A stretch of DNA of 64,000 nt from Scytonema tolypothrichoides VB-61278 (GTDB lineage Bacteria; Cyanobacteriota; Cyanobacteriia; Cyanobacteriales; Nostocaceae), in assembly GCF_000828085.3 (NCBI RefSeq), contig NZ_JXCA02000016.1:581608-645607 (forward strand), read 5' to 3'. Made by a program: the position numbers and the translations under genes. The notes under the pieces were generated by a model. That model did not search any database and had not been told where the DNA came from. It saw only the letters and a list, made by a program, of their open reading frames with translations. This document shows positions 23,572-33,995 of this stretch, piece after piece. Position 1 is the first letter of the stretch. Each line of letters starts with the position of its first letter.

Positions 23572-24873
23572 TTACTCTTGCTTTTGGACTCGACGTTTGA
23601 CAGAATCAGCATGAGAAGGTAAACCTTCAGCTGTTGCCAGTACATCGATTGCACCAGCCACCTTTTCCAGTGCAGTCTGAGAGTATTGAATAATACTAGA
23701 GTGTTTCATGAAAGTTTCGACTCCCAATGCTGAGGCATAACGAGCAGCACCAGAAGTTGGTAAGGTGTGGTTAGGTCCAGCTAAATAATCTCCTACGGCT
23801 TCTGGTGTCGAATTGCCCAAGAAAATGGCACCCGCATTCCGAATCTGTGGTAGTAACTCCCAAGGGTCTTCTACTTCCAACTCCAGATGTTCGGGGGCAA
23901 ATTCGTTTGAGAGTTCTGCTGCCGCTTTCAAGGATTCTACAATCACTATTAGACCGTAGTGAGCGATCGCCTTTTCTGTGAGCAAACGCCTTGGGTGATC
24001 CACAAGTTGCCTTTCCACCGCCACTTGTACATTCTTTGCCAAAGCTGCATCCGTGGTCAGCAAAATTGCTGCTGCCATCGGGTCATGTTCTGCTTGCGCT
24101 AACAAATCAGCGGCAACGTGTACAGGATTTGCGAATTCATCGGCAATAATCAGGACTTCGCTTGGTCCAGCTAAGGAATCGATGCCGACGGTACCATAGA
24201 CGAGTTTTTTCGCCAAAGTGACGTAAATATTACCTGGTCCTGTGATGACATTAACTTTAGGAATCGTTTCTGTACCATAGGCTAAAGCGGCGATCGCCTG
24301 TGCGCCTCCGACGCGATAAATTTCTTGTATTCCAGCTTCTTGTGCTGCTACCAGCACTGCTGGATTAACTGCTTTATCTGGTCCTGGTGGTGTAACCATT
24401 GCTATACGCGGCACACCAGCCACCTTTGCCGGAATTGCATTCATCAATACCGTACTTGGATAGGCGGCACGACCACCTGGCACATATAACCCCGCTTTGT
24501 CTACTGGTGTGTAGCGCTTGCCCAACACGATCTCATCATCGCCAAATTGTACCCAACTTTTGGGGACTCGCTGGCGGTGAAATGCATCGATTTGGCGGCA
24601 AGCAAGCCTGATAGCTTGGAGCAATTCCTTTGATACCTGTTGGTAGGCTGCATCCAGTTCTGAGCCTGTCACGCGCAGTTCATCTGGCTTGAGGGTTTGC
24701 TTATCGAATTCGGCTGTGTAATGCAGTACAGCGTTATCGCCTTGGCGCTTCACAGCCTGCAACACTTCCCGCACTGTTGCTTCTTTGTGAAGTACCTGTT
24801 CATCATGGGTGCGATCGCAGATCCGTTGTAGTTCTGCTCTAACGTCTGCCTGCTGAGTAATGATTCGCAGCAT
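23572..24873 (-). CDS. hisD: Histidinol dehydrogenase
   Basis: 433 residues, normal length. The enzyme performs the last two steps of histidine synthesis, oxidising L-histidinol to histidine with two NAD+. Zinc ligands and catalytic residues can be placed by motif: the Gln and His in LLAQAEHDPMAAA, Glu-His in NEFAPEHLEL, and Asp and His in GDYLAGPNHTLPT. The signature YVPGGRAAYPSTVLMNAIPA-like region is also present (YVPGGRAAYPS). The gene appears monocistronic in this window; other his genes are absent. Confidence 0.97.
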   Translation of the reverse strand: MLRIITQQADVRAELQRICDRTHDEQVLHKEATVREVLQAVKRQGDNAVLHYTAEFDKQTLKPDELRVTGSELDAAYQQVSKELLQAIRLACRQIDAFHRQRVPKSWVQFGDDEIVLGKRYTPVDKAGLYVPGGRAAYPSTVLMNAIPAKVAGVPRIAMVTPPGPDKAVNPAVLVAAQEAGIQEIYRVGGAQAIAALAYGTETIPKVNVITGPGNIYVTLAKKLVYGTVGIDSLAGPSEVLIIADEFANPVHVAADLLAQAEHDPMAAAILLTTDAALAKNVQVAVERQLVDHPRRLLTEKAIAHYGLIVIVESLKAAAELSNEFAPEHLELEVEDPWELLPQIRNAGAIFLGNSTPEAVGDYLAGPNHTLPTSGAARYASALGVETFMKHSSIIQYSQTALEKVAGAIDVLATAEGLPSHADSVKRRVQKQE

Positions 24874-25617
24874 GGAGTAAGGACTATGCCAACTTGAGAA
24901 AATTCCTGCCTGAGAATGAGTTTTGCTTTTGACCCAAAGGATGTAAAGCTAATCCTAACTCTCTTCTCTAGCTTAACCTGGATTTTTTTGATACTTCCAT
25001 GGCTTTGGGCACATGGTTTGTGTGAGAAGGCAACAAAACAAGGATATTTTGACTTGCCTTTTGCCTGACTTAACAGCAGGAGAGCAAATTTTGCTATTAG
25101 TACCAGCGAGTAGGGATGCTAATTCCCAGTCTCTTGGTGACTTTAACTCCCAAAGTTTACAGTCGGTCAATTATATGCTTATTCATCCACTCCCCTTTTC
25201 GAGTCTAAGTAGAAACTGATTATGATTATTGGCTATTTTTACTTAACTTATCAACATATTTACAGATGTGATGTGCTTAATTGCTGTCTGTTAACTTTTG
25301 AACCCTAACCGTTTACATAATCCTAATTGAGAGCAAAAAATTTCTCTTTGGGAGGAACTACATTGACAGTGTTCACTCATCATAACCCTTTCTTAACTAA
25401 AGTTAGGAGATTTTAACAAGGATTTTGAACTTATCACTTTTAGCATAGTCTCTTATTGTAGCACATTTACATAGAAAACAACGAGCCTCGGGAACAGGAC
25501 TTTCATGCAATTGTAGACAAAACAGAGTTGTTTGATTCAAGGGTATATGCTTAAAAGCTGTCTGTCCTCACGCTTGTTTAAAGATATTTTTGTCAGTTAA
25601 GTAAGGAAACGAAAAGT
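24874..25617. other. Intergenic region upstream of the GH5 gene
   Basis: About 740 bases between the divergent hisD and GH5 genes. It must hold both promoters, but no -35/-10 pair stands out. Short open frames at 24973-25219 on both strands have no family features and are taken as chance. Confidence 0.4.
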
Positions 25618-27246
25618 ATGCGATTTTTTTATACTAGGAAACGGAAAAACTTAAAATTTAATCAGCAGTTACTCATGTTCTCAGTAGCGGCAGTAGTTTT
25701 TTTGACAATTATGATGAGTGAACTGCCTGCTCAAAGCCAAGTAAATGAGATAAATACTGAAATGATCATGGAATTACCACTTTCAACTCGTGGTGCAAAA
25801 ATTATCGATGCTAAAGGTCGGCAAGTTTTGCTAAGAGGTGTGAACTGGTTTGGCATGGAAACAGAAACCCACGTACCGCATGGGTTGTGGAAGCGAGATT
25901 ATAAGGAAATACTGACACAAATTAGGACACTTGGGTATAATATAATTCGCTTACCTTATTCTGTACAAGCGCTATTGTCGCCTAATATTAGCGGTATTGA
26001 TTTGAGTATTGGTAGCAATAAAGAATTTGAAGGGAAAACTCCAATAGAGGTGATGGACTTAATTATTCAGGAAGCAGAACGTCAAGGGTTACTCGTTCTA
26101 CTCGATAATCATTGTTTGAATGATAAACGGATTGCCGAATTGTGGTATGAAGACAACTTTACAGAAGCAGACTGGATTAATACTTGGACAATGTTAGCCA
26201 ATAGATACAAGAATCAAACCAACGTTATTGGTGCAGATCTGAAAAACGAACCTCACGGAAAAGCAAGTTGGGGAACTGACGATTTAGCAACAGACTGGCG
26301 ACTCGCAGCAGAACGGGCTGGAAATGCGATTCTTGAGGTTAATCCTAACTGGCTGATTGTTGTGCAAGGAGTAGAAAAGAATGTTCCTACACAAAGGCTG
26401 CCTAATCATTGGCACGGTGGTAATTTAGAAGGAGTGAAGCGCTACCCAGTACGTTTATCTCGTCGCAACAAGCTTGTTTATTCACCTCATGAATACGGTC
26501 CTGGAGTTGCAGATCAGGCTTGGTTTTCTGACCCAAAATTTCCTAAAGATCTCATCAATCGCTGGCAAATAGGATTTCATTATATCTCTAGTCAAAATCT
26601 TGCACCTATTTTTATAGGTGAATTTGGTGGAAGGAAAGTAGATATAAATTCTAAAGAAGGAATTTGGCAGAACGAATTTGTGCAATATATTAAAGAGAAA
26701 CAATTAAGTTTTGCTTACTGGAGTTTGAATCCTAATAGTTCTGATACAGGCGGTATTTTATTAGATGATTGGCAAAATGTTGATATTCCTAAGCAGGAAT
26801 TACTGTCCCAAATGCTGCCAGTTAGTTTTTCTCAAGTAGCACCCGTGCAAGTGGAAGAGGACACAGGAAAGACTATTTCTTCTATCTCCCCATCACAAAA
26901 TCCCCTATCTCCTCTTTACCGTATCTCTTCCTCTTCTTCCCAACTAACAGTAACTTCTGACATCTATGCAAATTGGCAAACAGGATTTTGTGTCAGCTTC
27001 AAAATCATAAATCAGGGGAATATCAAGGTTCACAATTGGCAAATGACATTTCATATGAAACAGGCTGCGATTAATAACTCTTGGAACGGTAACTTTAAAC
27101 CTCAAGGAGCAGCACAATATGCCGTCACACCACTAGACTGGGGACGGATTATTCAGCCAAATCAAGTACGTGATCTTGGTTTTTGTGCGAATAAACTTGG
27201 TTCACAATATCAGCCGACACAAATAAAAGTCAATAGTCAAATATAA
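25618..27246 (+). CDS. Secreted GH5 endoglucanase with C-terminal CBM2
   Basis: 542 residues. A signal peptide (FSVAAVVFLTIMMSELPAQSQ) is followed by a GH5 barrel at about residues 55-370. The acid/base is Glu211 in GADLKNEPHG and the nucleophile Glu335 in IFIGEFGG; His and Tyr landmarks occur in LLDNHC and YSPHEYGPG. A Ser/Pro-rich linker (about 400-440) leads to a CBM2-like module of about 100 residues with NWQTGFCVSFKIINQG, NNSWNGNF and a closing Cys (FCANKLG), giving the typical disulphide pair. It should cut cellulose or related beta-1,4-glucans outside the cell. The bcs cluster 16 kb away makes a plausible substrate. The ATG is preceded by AAGGAAACG. Confidence 0.93.
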   Translation: MRFFYTRKRKNLKFNQQLLMFSVAAVVFLTIMMSELPAQSQVNEINTEMIMELPLSTRGAKIIDAKGRQVLLRGVNWFGMETETHVPHGLWKRDYKEILTQIRTLGYNIIRLPYSVQALLSPNISGIDLSIGSNKEFEGKTPIEVMDLIIQEAERQGLLVLLDNHCLNDKRIAELWYEDNFTEADWINTWTMLANRYKNQTNVIGADLKNEPHGKASWGTDDLATDWRLAAERAGNAILEVNPNWLIVVQGVEKNVPTQRLPNHWHGGNLEGVKRYPVRLSRRNKLVYSPHEYGPGVADQAWFSDPKFPKDLINRWQIGFHYISSQNLAPIFIGEFGGRKVDINSKEGIWQNEFVQYIKEKQLSFAYWSLNPNSSDTGGILLDDWQNVDIPKQELLSQMLPVSFSQVAPVQVEEDTGKTISSISPSQNPLSPLYRISSSSSQLTVTSDIYANWQTGFCVSFKIINQGNIKVHNWQMTFHMKQAAINNSWNGNFKPQGAAQYAVTPLDWGRIIQPNQVRDLGFCANKLGSQYQPTQIKVNSQI

Positions 27247-27573
27247 AAAGATTCAAATTTTTTCTGCGGTAAGTACCTGTTTAAAGTTAATAATTTCTAT
27301 AGATTGTGTACGTGTATCACTGACATGCCGGGAATAATAACCTTAAATCAGGTAATTAGTGACGTATGGGACAAAGCAGCTATGGTGAAACGGACTAGGT
27401 GCAAGAAGACCGCAGGATCCCAAGCCATTTATGCTTTGGGGTTCGGGTAATCATGACAAAACCGAACAACCATTCAAATAACTTACAAAGTTAAGACTAG
27501 CGCAACCACGCCAGTTTGACAGCTTCTTAAGAAGACTATCAACAAAAGACTATTGCCAAAAACCTTGAAAAAA
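27247..27573. other. Intergenic region, nothing recognised
   Basis: About 330 bases between the GH5 gene and the ATPase remnant. A short inverted repeat (CCCAAGCC..ATGCTTTGGGG) lies near 27419-27441. I see no trace of the kinase domain that would be expected upstream of the ATPase. Confidence 0.4.
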
Positions 27574-29400
27574 ATGACAAAAACGCCTGAGTATTGCTAT
27601 CAAACTGCCCAAAAACTAAAGCAGGATCAAGAAATCAGCCTGCAACAGTGGCAAAAAATCGGAAAAATTGTGCCTTTTGAGTTGAAAAACCAGGATATGT
27701 CAGACCCTTCGGGTATAACCTCCGGTCACGCTGCGCTAACGCAGTCGCCTACGTCGGGAAAGCCCTCCGGGTTCGGGGGTAACTCCTATGCCCTGCGGGC
27801 ACGCTACGCTAACGGAGACGCTGCGCGAACGCAATCGACGGGAACCTTAAGAGCTGCGACCCCCTCACCGTCATTCGCGCTGTCTCACCGTTTTCTGATT
27901 TCTGAAAAACTCTATGGTCGGCAACATGAGGTTGAAACCCTACTGGCTGCTTTTGATCGGGTGAGAAGCAGTGGAATATCTGAAATGATGTTAGTAGCTG
28001 GTGCCCCTAATGTGGGCAAGACAGCAGTAGTCAAAGAAGTTCATAAACTGATTACGCAACAGCGTAGTTACTTTATCCAAGGAAAATGTGACGTGTTACA
28101 ACATGACTTTCCTTTGTCAGGATTGATACAAGCTGTTGAGGACTTAATTGGACAACTGCTAAATGAAACTGATGTTGAAATACAACAGTGGAAAACTAAG
28201 ATTTTGTCAGCATTAGGTGAACAAGCTCAAATCATTATTGATGTTATTCCTAAACTGGAACTCATTGTTGGCAAGCAACCGGTAGTTACTGAAATCTTTG
28301 GTACTAATGCCCAAAATCGTTTTATTTGTTTGCTCCATAAACTTCTTAAAGTCTTCATCAAAAAAGAGCACCCTTTAATTATTTTTATAGACGATTTGCA
28401 ATGGGTAGATACACTCACTTTGAAATTCATTCAATTATTGATGAGTGAAAATAATTTCAATATAAAAAGCAATTATTCTGAGTTGACGATAGCAAATCAG
28501 AATACAAATGACGAAATAGAAGGAGGTTTACTTCTGATTGGTGCTTATCAGAATTCTGACGTTTCAAGAACACATCCGCTCTCTTTGACAATCAATGAAC
28601 TGAAAAAGATAAAATTAAAAATTAATACTATTAAACTACAGGAATTAAATCAAGCTAATTCAAATCGTCTGATTGCTGATATCCTATGTTGTCCAGAAGC
28701 CCTTGCTATTCCTCTCAACCAAATAATATTTGCCAAAACGAAAGGCAATCCCTTCTTAATTCATCAATTCCTTAAAAAATTGTATTATGAGGGGCTAATG
28801 CAATTTAATTTTGATGTTGGTCATTGGGAGTGTGATATTGCGAAAGTCAGGGCATTAGCTTTAACAGATGATGTAGTAGAAGGTATGATACTTCAAATAG
28901 GAAAATTACCAAAACATACTCAAGAAGTATTAAAAATAGCTGCCTGCATTGGTAAGTCTTTTGATTTAAAAACTCTTAGCATTTTATATCAAAAGTCTGT
29001 AGTAGATACAACTGGTGATTTGTGGGCTGCGTTGGTTGAAGGGCTAGTTATACTTGAAGTTGATAATGACAAATTATTTATAAATAAGAATAGTTCTTCA
29101 GAAACTATATCTACTAAAGAGCAAAAAAAACTACCAAATACTAATTCTCCATTACCTCAATACAAATTTATACATGATCGAGTACAGCAAGCTGCTTATT
29201 CTCTGATTGCGGATTCCGAAAAACAGTCAATTTACCAGAAGATAGGACAACTACTGTTAGACAACACTCCTATTGAAAAACGGGATGAAAAGATTTTTGA
29301 TGTAGTCAATCAGTTTAACGTGGCAGTGGCACTCATCACCTATAAGACTGCTGGGACAAAGTTGCAAGAATTAGTTATGGGTAACCAGAAAAAACTATAA
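27574..29400 (+). CDS. AAA-type ATPase core of a dismantled Ser/Thr kinase-ATPase-GAF-histidine kinase
   Basis: 608 residues from the ATG at 27574 (a TTG at 27553 is also possible). The first 44 residues (KTPEYCYQTAQKLKQD..QQWQKIGKIVPFEL) match the end of a PknB-like kinase domain that in large cyanobacterial hybrid kinases leads straight into the ATPase (RFLISEKLYGRQHEVE). Walker A is GAPNVGKTA, Walker B is LIIFIDDLQWVD. The ATPase runs to KFIHDRVQQAAYSLI and ...IFDVVNQFNVAVALI, where relatives continue for hundreds of residues with TPR, GAF and histidine kinase domains. Here it ends after about 20 unrelated residues. Both ends are lost, and a repeat of about 61 codons is inserted at residue 45 onward. 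It is probably a decaying or reduced gene; expression is unknown. Confidence 0.8.
   Translation: MTKTPEYCYQTAQKLKQDQEISLQQWQKIGKIVPFELKNQDMSDPSGITSGHAALTQSPTSGKPSGFGGNSYALRARYANGDAARTQSTGTLRAATPSPSFALSHRFLISEKLYGRQHEVETLLAAFDRVRSSGISEMMLVAGAPNVGKTAVVKEVHKLITQQRSYFIQGKCDVLQHDFPLSGLIQAVEDLIGQLLNETDVEIQQWKTKILSALGEQAQIIIDVIPKLELIVGKQPVVTEIFGTNAQNRFICLLHKLLKVFIKKEHPLIIFIDDLQWVDTLTLKFIQLLMSENNFNIKSNYSELTIANQNTNDEIEGGLLLIGAYQNSDVSRTHPLSLTINELKKIKLKINTIKLQELNQANSNRLIADILCCPEALAIPLNQIIFAKTKGNPFLIHQFLKKLYYEGLMQFNFDVGHWECDIAKVRALALTDDVVEGMILQIGKLPKHTQEVLKIAACIGKSFDLKTLSILYQKSVVDTTGDLWAALVEGLVILEVDNDKLFINKNSSSETISTKEQKKLPNTNSPLPQYKFIHDRVQQAAYSLIADSEKQSIYQKIGQLLLDNTPIEKRDEKIFDVVNQFNVAVALITYKTAGTKLQELVMGNQKKL
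27706..27888 (+). repeat. GC-rich dispersed repeat inserted in frame in the ATPase gene
   Basis: It lies exactly between the kinase-end motif (NQDMSD) and the ATPase start motif (RFLISEKLYG), which are contiguous in relatives. It is 183 bases, a multiple of three, translated with SYALRARYANGDAARTQ. A 45-base stretch at 27783-27827 is identical to 52239-52283, and it is closely related to the HtrA insert. Confidence 0.85.
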
Positions 29401-29441
29401 ATTTCCATGACTTTTCATTCATGACTTTTAAAATGTTGAGC

Positions 29442-29483
29442 AAAAAACTCACCCCGCTTGAGGAATCCTCTGGTTGGGGTGAG
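29442..29483 (-). terminator. Terminator of the rpo operon
   Basis: CTCACCCC (29448-29455) pairs with GGGGTGAG (29476-29483), with an inner GAGGA/TCCTC pairing. On the minus strand it is followed by TTTTTTG. It lies 150 bases beyond the rpoC2 stop. Confidence 0.82.
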
Positions 29484-29634
29484 ATCACTTAAGTATTGCA
29501 TTTGATGAATAGGAGGTTCCAAATGCTGGAGGTTGATTTTGGGTTGGGCTGCGCAACCCAACCTACCACAACTCGAATTTTGTACCCCTTCTGGGAGTGA
29601 TGTGTACTCACCAGGATCTTAAGGAGACGAAATA

Positions 29635-32600
29635 CTACTCATCATCATCGTCGTAATCCTCGTCTTCATCGTAGTCTTCTGCGAAGTCATCAAGATCCGT
29701 TTCGCTATCAGAAGGAAGCATCAAATCATCCTCATCCAAAATTGACTTTTCTGGACTGCGTCTAATACCAAAGCCATCCCCAGCAACAGTGGGAGAATCT
29801 AATTGATAACTGCGGGCTGTGCGGTCATCTAAGACCATATCCAGTGGGTCGTCAACTTCATCCAAAACACCGGTAGTCATATCAGCAGCATAGTCTTCGA
29901 TCGCACCAGGTTCTTCATAGGCATTAAACCCAGTACCTGCGGGAATCAGTCGTCCGATAATCACGTTTTCCTTTAAGCCGCGTAACCAGTCAGACTTACC
30001 TTCAATCGCCGCCTCAGTCAAGACGCGAGTTGTTTCTTGGAAAGATGCAGCGGAAATAAAGCTATCGGTGTTCAACGATGCTTTGGTAATACCCAATAAT
30101 ACAGGGGTATACTGCGCCCGCGCACCACCAGTGATTGCCATCGCTTCATTAACTTGCTCGACTTGGCGCAACTCTACCAATTCTCCAGGGAGCATGCTGG
30201 TGTCACCACCATCATCTATCCGTACTTTCGAGGTCATCTGGCGGACAATCACTTCAATGTGCTTGTCAGCAATATCAATACCTTGGGACTGATACACTGA
30301 TTGCACTTCGTTCACCAAGAACGTCTGCACCTTTTGCAACGCATGGCTGGCGCAGGCATAGATTCCGTCTTCAGAACCCAGGCTGAAGAAGATGTCCAAA
30401 ATTTCATGGGGATTAGAAGGACCATCAGTTAATGCTTGTCCTGCTGTAATTTGCGCACCATCTGGCATTGTCAGGTTTTGTCCAGGTCCTAGAGGATAAT
30501 CGGTAACCACCCCATTAGATTCAACGACTTTCGCCGCAATCGCTTCATCGCCATCGCCGTAAACGACCTTGAGTTCTCCAGAACGACGTGCTAAAATACA
30601 TGCTTCTTTTGGCTTACGGGCTTCAAGAAGTTCTTCAATTCTGGGCAAACCTTGAATGATGTCCCCAGTCTTAGCGCGTTCAAACACCAGCAACACCAAG
30701 TTATCACCACGCTGTACCAAATCGCCATCGTCTATCTGTAACACAGCGCCTCCACTGACTCGGTAGGGACGACCAACACGGAGTGTGACGGAGTAGTTCA
30801 CAGTGGTGAGTGCTGATTCCGGAGTGGACGCAATTTCTCCTTGTGACTTGTCAACTTTTCTTTCACCCTTCTGCACAGCCAGGACTTGCCCAGATTGCTC
30901 AGCAAAGACTCCAGGAGCAATTTCTACACCCTCTACTACCAACTCACCGACTTTGACTTTGGGTGGGGAGCTTAAATTTGTCTTAGTCATGTCAGTGTGA
31001 CGCAACACTAAACAGCGGCGAACTGCCTCTGTTCCCTTTTGCACGCCCCGCACAATACCCCCTTCTTTACACAATATCTGGGTACGTGCTACTACAGAAC
31101 CTGGGACTATTGTTTGTCCATCCTCAACTTCCAGGCTTGTCTGAGTACTGCCTTGGGTGGCGTCCGCGGCTATATCCCGACGAAGCACCAAAGATTCCAA
31201 AATCACCAGTTGCAAGCGCTGAATTTCTGGATCATCAACATCCGCGACCAATTCAATATCTGCTGCTAAGGGGGAAGCGTTGTGATCTTGTTCGCCTTCC
31301 TGCTCAATTTCCAACACCAGTTGGGTTCGCAGCAGTTCCACACCTTCGACGGTCTTGACACGTTCAGAATCTTTGTATGGCAGACGCTGCACTGCCCGCA
31401 ATTGAATTGAACGACTTGTTTGTTGACTAACTGATGTGGTTGATGGCACATCAGGATTGTTGGGTACTGCAAACTCAACAACTGGACGACTCAACAGTCC
31501 TGGACCTTCTGGTGATTCCACATATTCGATGTAGCGCAACTCTGTAGCGACTTGCCCTAATAATTCCTCACCAGGCTGAATAAAGGTGCCGTCTTTGCCC
31601 ATCACTGCTTCTGGGTCGTCCACCATCAGCAGTTCTCCTGGCTTAACAACCACTTCTCGGAGAATGTCGTTTTTCTGGGTGACTTCAATCACACCACTGT
31701 TTTGGCAGAAGATATCCTTCACCACTTCAGTGCCTGCTTCGACAAACTGACCATCTTCCACCATCAGCAGGGAAATATCTTTGTTGACTTCGTGGGTTTC
31801 TTCTGGAATCCACAGGAGGGTACCTCCCTGCACCACCTCGTAACCCAGCTTTGCCTTACCTTTTTTTTGCACATCCACGCCAGCGTATTTCAGCAATCCA
31901 CCAGTGGTTGTGCGATAGCGGTCATCAATCAACTCAGCGACCACTTGACCATTTTGGACTTTTGTGCCAGGGGTTGCTCTGAGGTTAAAGACTTGGTTGT
32001 TTCCAGTGGTGATTAAGTAGTTGTTGCGACCTTGAGCGGTTTGCGCTGTGACTGTTGCTTGGTCTAAAACCACAGAAGCAGTGATAATCTCAATTTCCCG
32101 TGTTCCTTTACCTGGGGTTGCTTCTGGTAAGCGAACAACACCGCCGTGCAAAGTCGTTAACTTGGTTTCTGCTAGAACACCGTTGGATTCTATGGTGTCA
32201 CCATTGTTGACCACCAATTCTGCTCCTGGGGGTAAGTTATAAACTTCCCCAGAGAGAATCCAAATCAATCCACCCCGCGCTGCTGTTGTTGTGGTGTTTC
32301 CCTGACGGTCAGTTTTTTGTTCTGGCACAACATCAGCAAATTTGACTTCCCCTGCCATGTCAGAGGCGACATCTTTGACTGCTTTTTCTGTGTTGATACG
32401 AGTTGTACGTCCACCGATCGCAACCTCAGCCACCAGCTGACCCTTCTTAATTTTCTGCCCATCAACAACGTAGAGTGTTGAACCTTGGGTCACAGCAATG
32501 TCTTGAGTCGTTGGAGAATCAGCGTTGTCTGTTACTACTTCTAAAGTAATGCTGCCATTCGCTTCTACATACAAGGCGTCTTCCCCGTGGCGGGTGCGGT

Positions 32601-33717
32601 AAGCCCTTGTCCGCAATTTACGTGGCAAGCGAACGGTACCATCGGATTCTGCACGAACTTGTTTTGCGACTTCACCAGAGAAGACACCACCTGTGTGGAA
32701 GGTACGCATCGTCAGCTGGGTACCAGGTTCACCGATACTTTGTGCCGCAATGATACCTACAGCTTCGCCAAGATCCACCATCTTAGCGTGTGCCAAACTC
32801 CAGCCATAGCAATGTTGGCAAACAGACCGCGCAGCTTCACAAGTCAAAGGAGAGCGCACGACGACTTGTTGGACTCCCGCTTTATCAATTTTGCGTGCCA
32901 GATCATCGGAAACGGGGGTATTACGTGCTGCAATAACTTCTCCTGTTTTTGGATGCACGACATCCTCTCCAATGACTCGTCCCATTAACCTTGTGCCAAG
33001 GTTAATCAAGACTTTGTCACCTTCTGTCATTGCTCGCAAGGGAATTCCTCTGCTGGTACCGCAGTCAAATTCCCGAATAATCACATCTTGGGATACGTCC
33101 ACCAAGCGGCGGGTCAGATAACCAGAGTCAGCAGTCCGCAATGCGGTATCTACCAGACCTTTTCTCGCACCATAAGACGAAATAATGTATTCTGTTACGG
33201 TCAGTCCTTCGCGGAAGTTTGTTTTGATCGGTTGGTCAATAATTTCCCCTTGGGGATCTGCCATCAGTCCTCGCATTCCGACCAATTGGCGCACCTGGGA
33301 GATGTTACCTCTTGCTCCAGAAAATGCCATCATGTACACGGAGTTGAGGGGATTAGTCTTCTTGAAGTGGGTAACTACCTCATCTTTGAGGGCTTCAGAA
33401 GTACCGTTCCAAGTATCAATAACTTTCTGGAATCGCTCAACTTCAGTAATTTCTCCACGTTGGTAGCGTTCTTCAGTTGCACGAATTTCAGCTTCGGCGG
33501 CTTCCAGAAGCGATCGCTTAGAAGGAGGAACCATCAAATCATCAACACTGATGGAAACACCTGCTTTGGTCGCGTAGCGGAATCCCAAATCTTTTAATTT
33601 GTCTGCCATCATCGCTGTCCGAGCCGTACCATAATGGATGAACGACCAGGAGATAAGGTTCTTCAGTTGACCTTTGTCAACGATGCGATTCCGAAAAACC
33701 ATTTTGTCATTAGCCAT
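29635..33717 (-). CDS. rpoC2: RNA polymerase beta-prime subunit, C-terminal part
   Basis: 1360 residues. In cyanobacteria the bacterial beta-prime chain is split, and this is the larger C-terminal piece. Visible landmarks are the zinc-binding cysteines in [14 protein letters not shown], the bridge-helix/trigger region [24 protein letters not shown], and a large inserted domain of hybrid-motif repeats between the trigger-loop halves (about residues 350-1000). It ends in a very acidic tail ([14 protein letters not shown]). Start: [18 protein letters not shown] aligns with the usual family start, although the ATG is formed from a heptamer repeat. It is the last gene of rpoB-rpoC1-rpoC2, separated from rpoC1 by 278 bases of repeat DNA. 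Confidence 0.98.
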   Translation of the reverse strand: MANDKMVFRNRIVDKGQLKNLISWSFIHYGTARTAMMADKLKDLGFRYATKAGVSISVDDLMVPPSKRSLLEAAEAEIRATEERYQRGEITEVERFQKVIDTWNGTSEALKDEVVTHFKKTNPLNSVYMMAFSGARGNISQVRQLVGMRGLMADPQGEIIDQPIKTNFREGLTVTEYIISSYGARKGLVDTALRTADSGYLTRRLVDVSQDVIIREFDCGTSRGIPLRAMTEGDKVLINLGTRLMGRVIGEDVVHPKTGEVIAARNTPVSDDLARKIDKAGVQQVVVRSPLTCEAARSVCQHCYGWSLAHAKMVDLGEAVGIIAAQSIGEPGTQLTMRTFHTGGVFSGEVAKQVRAESDGTVRLPRKLRTRAYRTRHGEDALYVEANGSITLEVVTDNADSPTTQDIAVTQGSTLYVVDGQKIKKGQLVAEVAIGGRTTRINTEKAVKDVASDMAGEVKFADVVPEQKTDRQGNTTTTAARGGLIWILSGEVYNLPPGAELVVNNGDTIESNGVLAETKLTTLHGGVVRLPEATPGKGTREIEIITASVVLDQATVTAQTAQGRNNYLITTGNNQVFNLRATPGTKVQNGQVVAELIDDRYRTTTGGLLKYAGVDVQKKGKAKLGYEVVQGGTLLWIPEETHEVNKDISLLMVEDGQFVEAGTEVVKDIFCQNSGVIEVTQKNDILREVVVKPGELLMVDDPEAVMGKDGTFIQPGEELLGQVATELRYIEYVESPEGPGLLSRPVVEFAVPNNPDVPSTTSVSQQTSRSIQLRAVQRLPYKDSERVKTVEGVELLRTQLVLEIEQEGEQDHNASPLAADIELVADVDDPEIQRLQLVILESLVLRRDIAADATQGSTQTSLEVEDGQTIVPGSVVARTQILCKEGGIVRGVQKGTEAVRRCLVLRHTDMTKTNLSSPPKVKVGELVVEGVEIAPGVFAEQSGQVLAVQKGERKVDKSQGEIASTPESALTTVNYSVTLRVGRPYRVSGGAVLQIDDGDLVQRGDNLVLLVFERAKTGDIIQGLPRIEELLEARKPKEACILARRSGELKVVYGDGDEAIAAKVVESNGVVTDYPLGPGQNLTMPDGAQITAGQALTDGPSNPHEILDIFFSLGSEDGIYACASHALQKVQTFLVNEVQSVYQSQGIDIADKHIEVIVRQMTSKVRIDDGGDTSMLPGELVELRQVEQVNEAMAITGGARAQYTPVLLGITKASLNTDSFISAASFQETTRVLTEAAIEGKSDWLRGLKENVIIGRLIPAGTGFNAYEEPGAIEDYAADMTTGVLDEVDDPLDMVLDDRTARSYQLDSPTVAGDGFGIRRSPEKSILDEDDLMLPSDSETDLDDFAEDYDEDEDYDDDDE

Positions 33718-33740
33718 TAGTCATTAGTCCTTAATCAGTA
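33706..33740. repeat. Heptamer tandem repeat at the rpoC2 start
   Basis: On the minus strand the units read GACTAAT, GACTAAT, GGCTAAT, GAC, so the rpoC2 ATG and the codons for Ala, Asn and Asp lie in TGACTAA-type heptamers. Confidence 0.85.
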
Positions 33741-33935
33741 GGAGGCAGTGCCCACGGGCTTCCGCGTTGTAGCACCTGCTGTTCATTGGTCAAGGGGAGG
33801 ACAGTGCGTCCTTGGGGAGCCTCGGCTTAAGTTTCCCGACTTGTAGACTCCGTAGCGGCTTCTTACAATTTTTGGGTAGCACTAGGCGTGGTTTCCCCAA
33901 GGAAGAACTGCCGTTCAAGCAGTCTTGCGGTCTAC
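33741..33935. repeat. Composite dispersed repeat between rpoC1 and rpoC2
   Basis: GC-rich repeat sequence. GGTTTCCCCAAGGAAGAACT at about 33893 is the reverse complement of the unit near 18931, and GGGGAGGACAGTGC.. resembles the 19130 block in reverse. It sits inside the rpo transcription unit and so should be transcribed. Confidence 0.7.
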
Positions 33936-33995
33936 ACTCAAGAGTTAAAAAAACTTTGGACTCGTTGAGTGTTGACTTTTGACTTTGGGTCGCGG

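Noticed and set aside
24973-25219. Opposed small frames upstream of the GH5 gene
   Set aside because: They overlap each other on both strands, with no start signal and no similarity I recognise.
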